From: Alloprevotella tannerae
Lineage (GTDB): Bacteria; Bacteroidota; Bacteroidia; Bacteroidales; Bacteroidaceae
Assembly: GCA_015259305.1 (NCBI GenBank)
Contig: JABZGO010000128.1
Coordinates: 1-5,661 of the forward strand
DNA length: 5,661 nucleotides
Direction: 5' to 3'
In this document: piece after piece, positions 5,635-5,661 of the stretch
How the letters are laid out: every line of letters starts with the position of its first letter
How positions within the stretch are numbered: the stretch's first letter is position 1
Notes under the pieces: model-generated
What the model was told of the DNA's origin: nothing
The model's database searches: none
What the model saw: only the letters and a program-made list of their open reading frames with translations
Position numbers and translations under genes: made by a program

Positions 5635-5661
5635 GGGTTAAGCCGCTTCGCATCTTAACCC
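5635..5661. repeat. Hairpin at the window edge, possible terminator or element end
   Basis: GGGTTAAG (5635-5642) and CTTAACCC (5654-5661) are exact reverse complements around an 11-base loop. The right arm ends on the last base of the window, so a following T-run or a longer stem cannot be judged. CGCAT in the loop (5649-5653) can also pair with ATGCG upstream of the hairpin, at about 5614-5618, giving an alternative fold. Confidence 0.5.

Larger units (their letters stand above)
5006..5661. other. 656-bp gene-free stretch rich in inverted and tandem repeats
   Basis: No convincing protein-coding gene is visible from the gldH stop to the window end. Short open frames exist on both strands in 5022-5274, all under 75 codons and overlapping one another; none shows a domain I recognise. 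From about 5230 the sequence becomes AT-rich (5276-5370), then carries the 22-bp array, a promoter-like motif and two GC-rich hairpins, each entered separately. This layout suggests a non-coding mobile or repetitive element rather than a decayed gene. Confidence 0.6.

Overview
The window looks like a chromosomal piece from a member of the Bacteroidota, most likely order Bacteroidales (Porphyromonas or a relative). Three signs point there: the gene trio holB-ricT-gldH, of which gldH is specific to Bacteroidota; -7 promoter boxes of the TAnnTTTG type, one with a correctly spaced TTTG -33 box; and little use of Shine-Dalgarno sites. The genus is an inference, resting mainly on an intergenic 22-bp minisatellite that resembles the BrickBuilt elements described in Porphyromonas gingivalis.

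Layout. Positions 1-1503 hold a tandem pair of ankyrin-repeat genes. The first is cut off by the window start. The second is complete and encodes a predicted lipoprotein with its own promoter, placed so close to the ATG that the mRNA may be leaderless. The two copies are nearly identical at both ends and strongly diverged in the middle. A small two-helix membrane protein of unknown function follows (1574-2014). All of these are on the plus strand and the ankyrin genes are visibly AT-richer than what follows.

After about 200 bp without a gene, 2219-5005 holds a GC-richer, tightly packed cluster. It comprises holB (clamp-loader delta' subunit), ricT (PSP1-domain protein with two CxxxxCC cysteine clusters) and gldH (lipoprotein of the gliding-motility family). 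ricT and gldH overlap by four bases, and the three are probably co-transcribed from a promoter near 2121. They share an operon rather than one obvious pathway: replication, an RNA-processing-related iron-sulfur protein, and an envelope lipoprotein.

The last 656 bases (5006-5661) contain no convincing gene but a lot of structure. There is a bulged inverted repeat (5158-5224), an AT-rich palindrome (5254-5275), and four TCACGA/TCGTGA hexamers of alternating orientation spaced exactly 22 bp apart (5375-5446) with nested inverted repeats. A promoter-like sequence (5456-5486) and two GC-rich hairpins at the window edge (5596-5661) follow. This stretch, probably a degenerate MITE or minisatellite of the BrickBuilt kind, is the most unusual part of the window.
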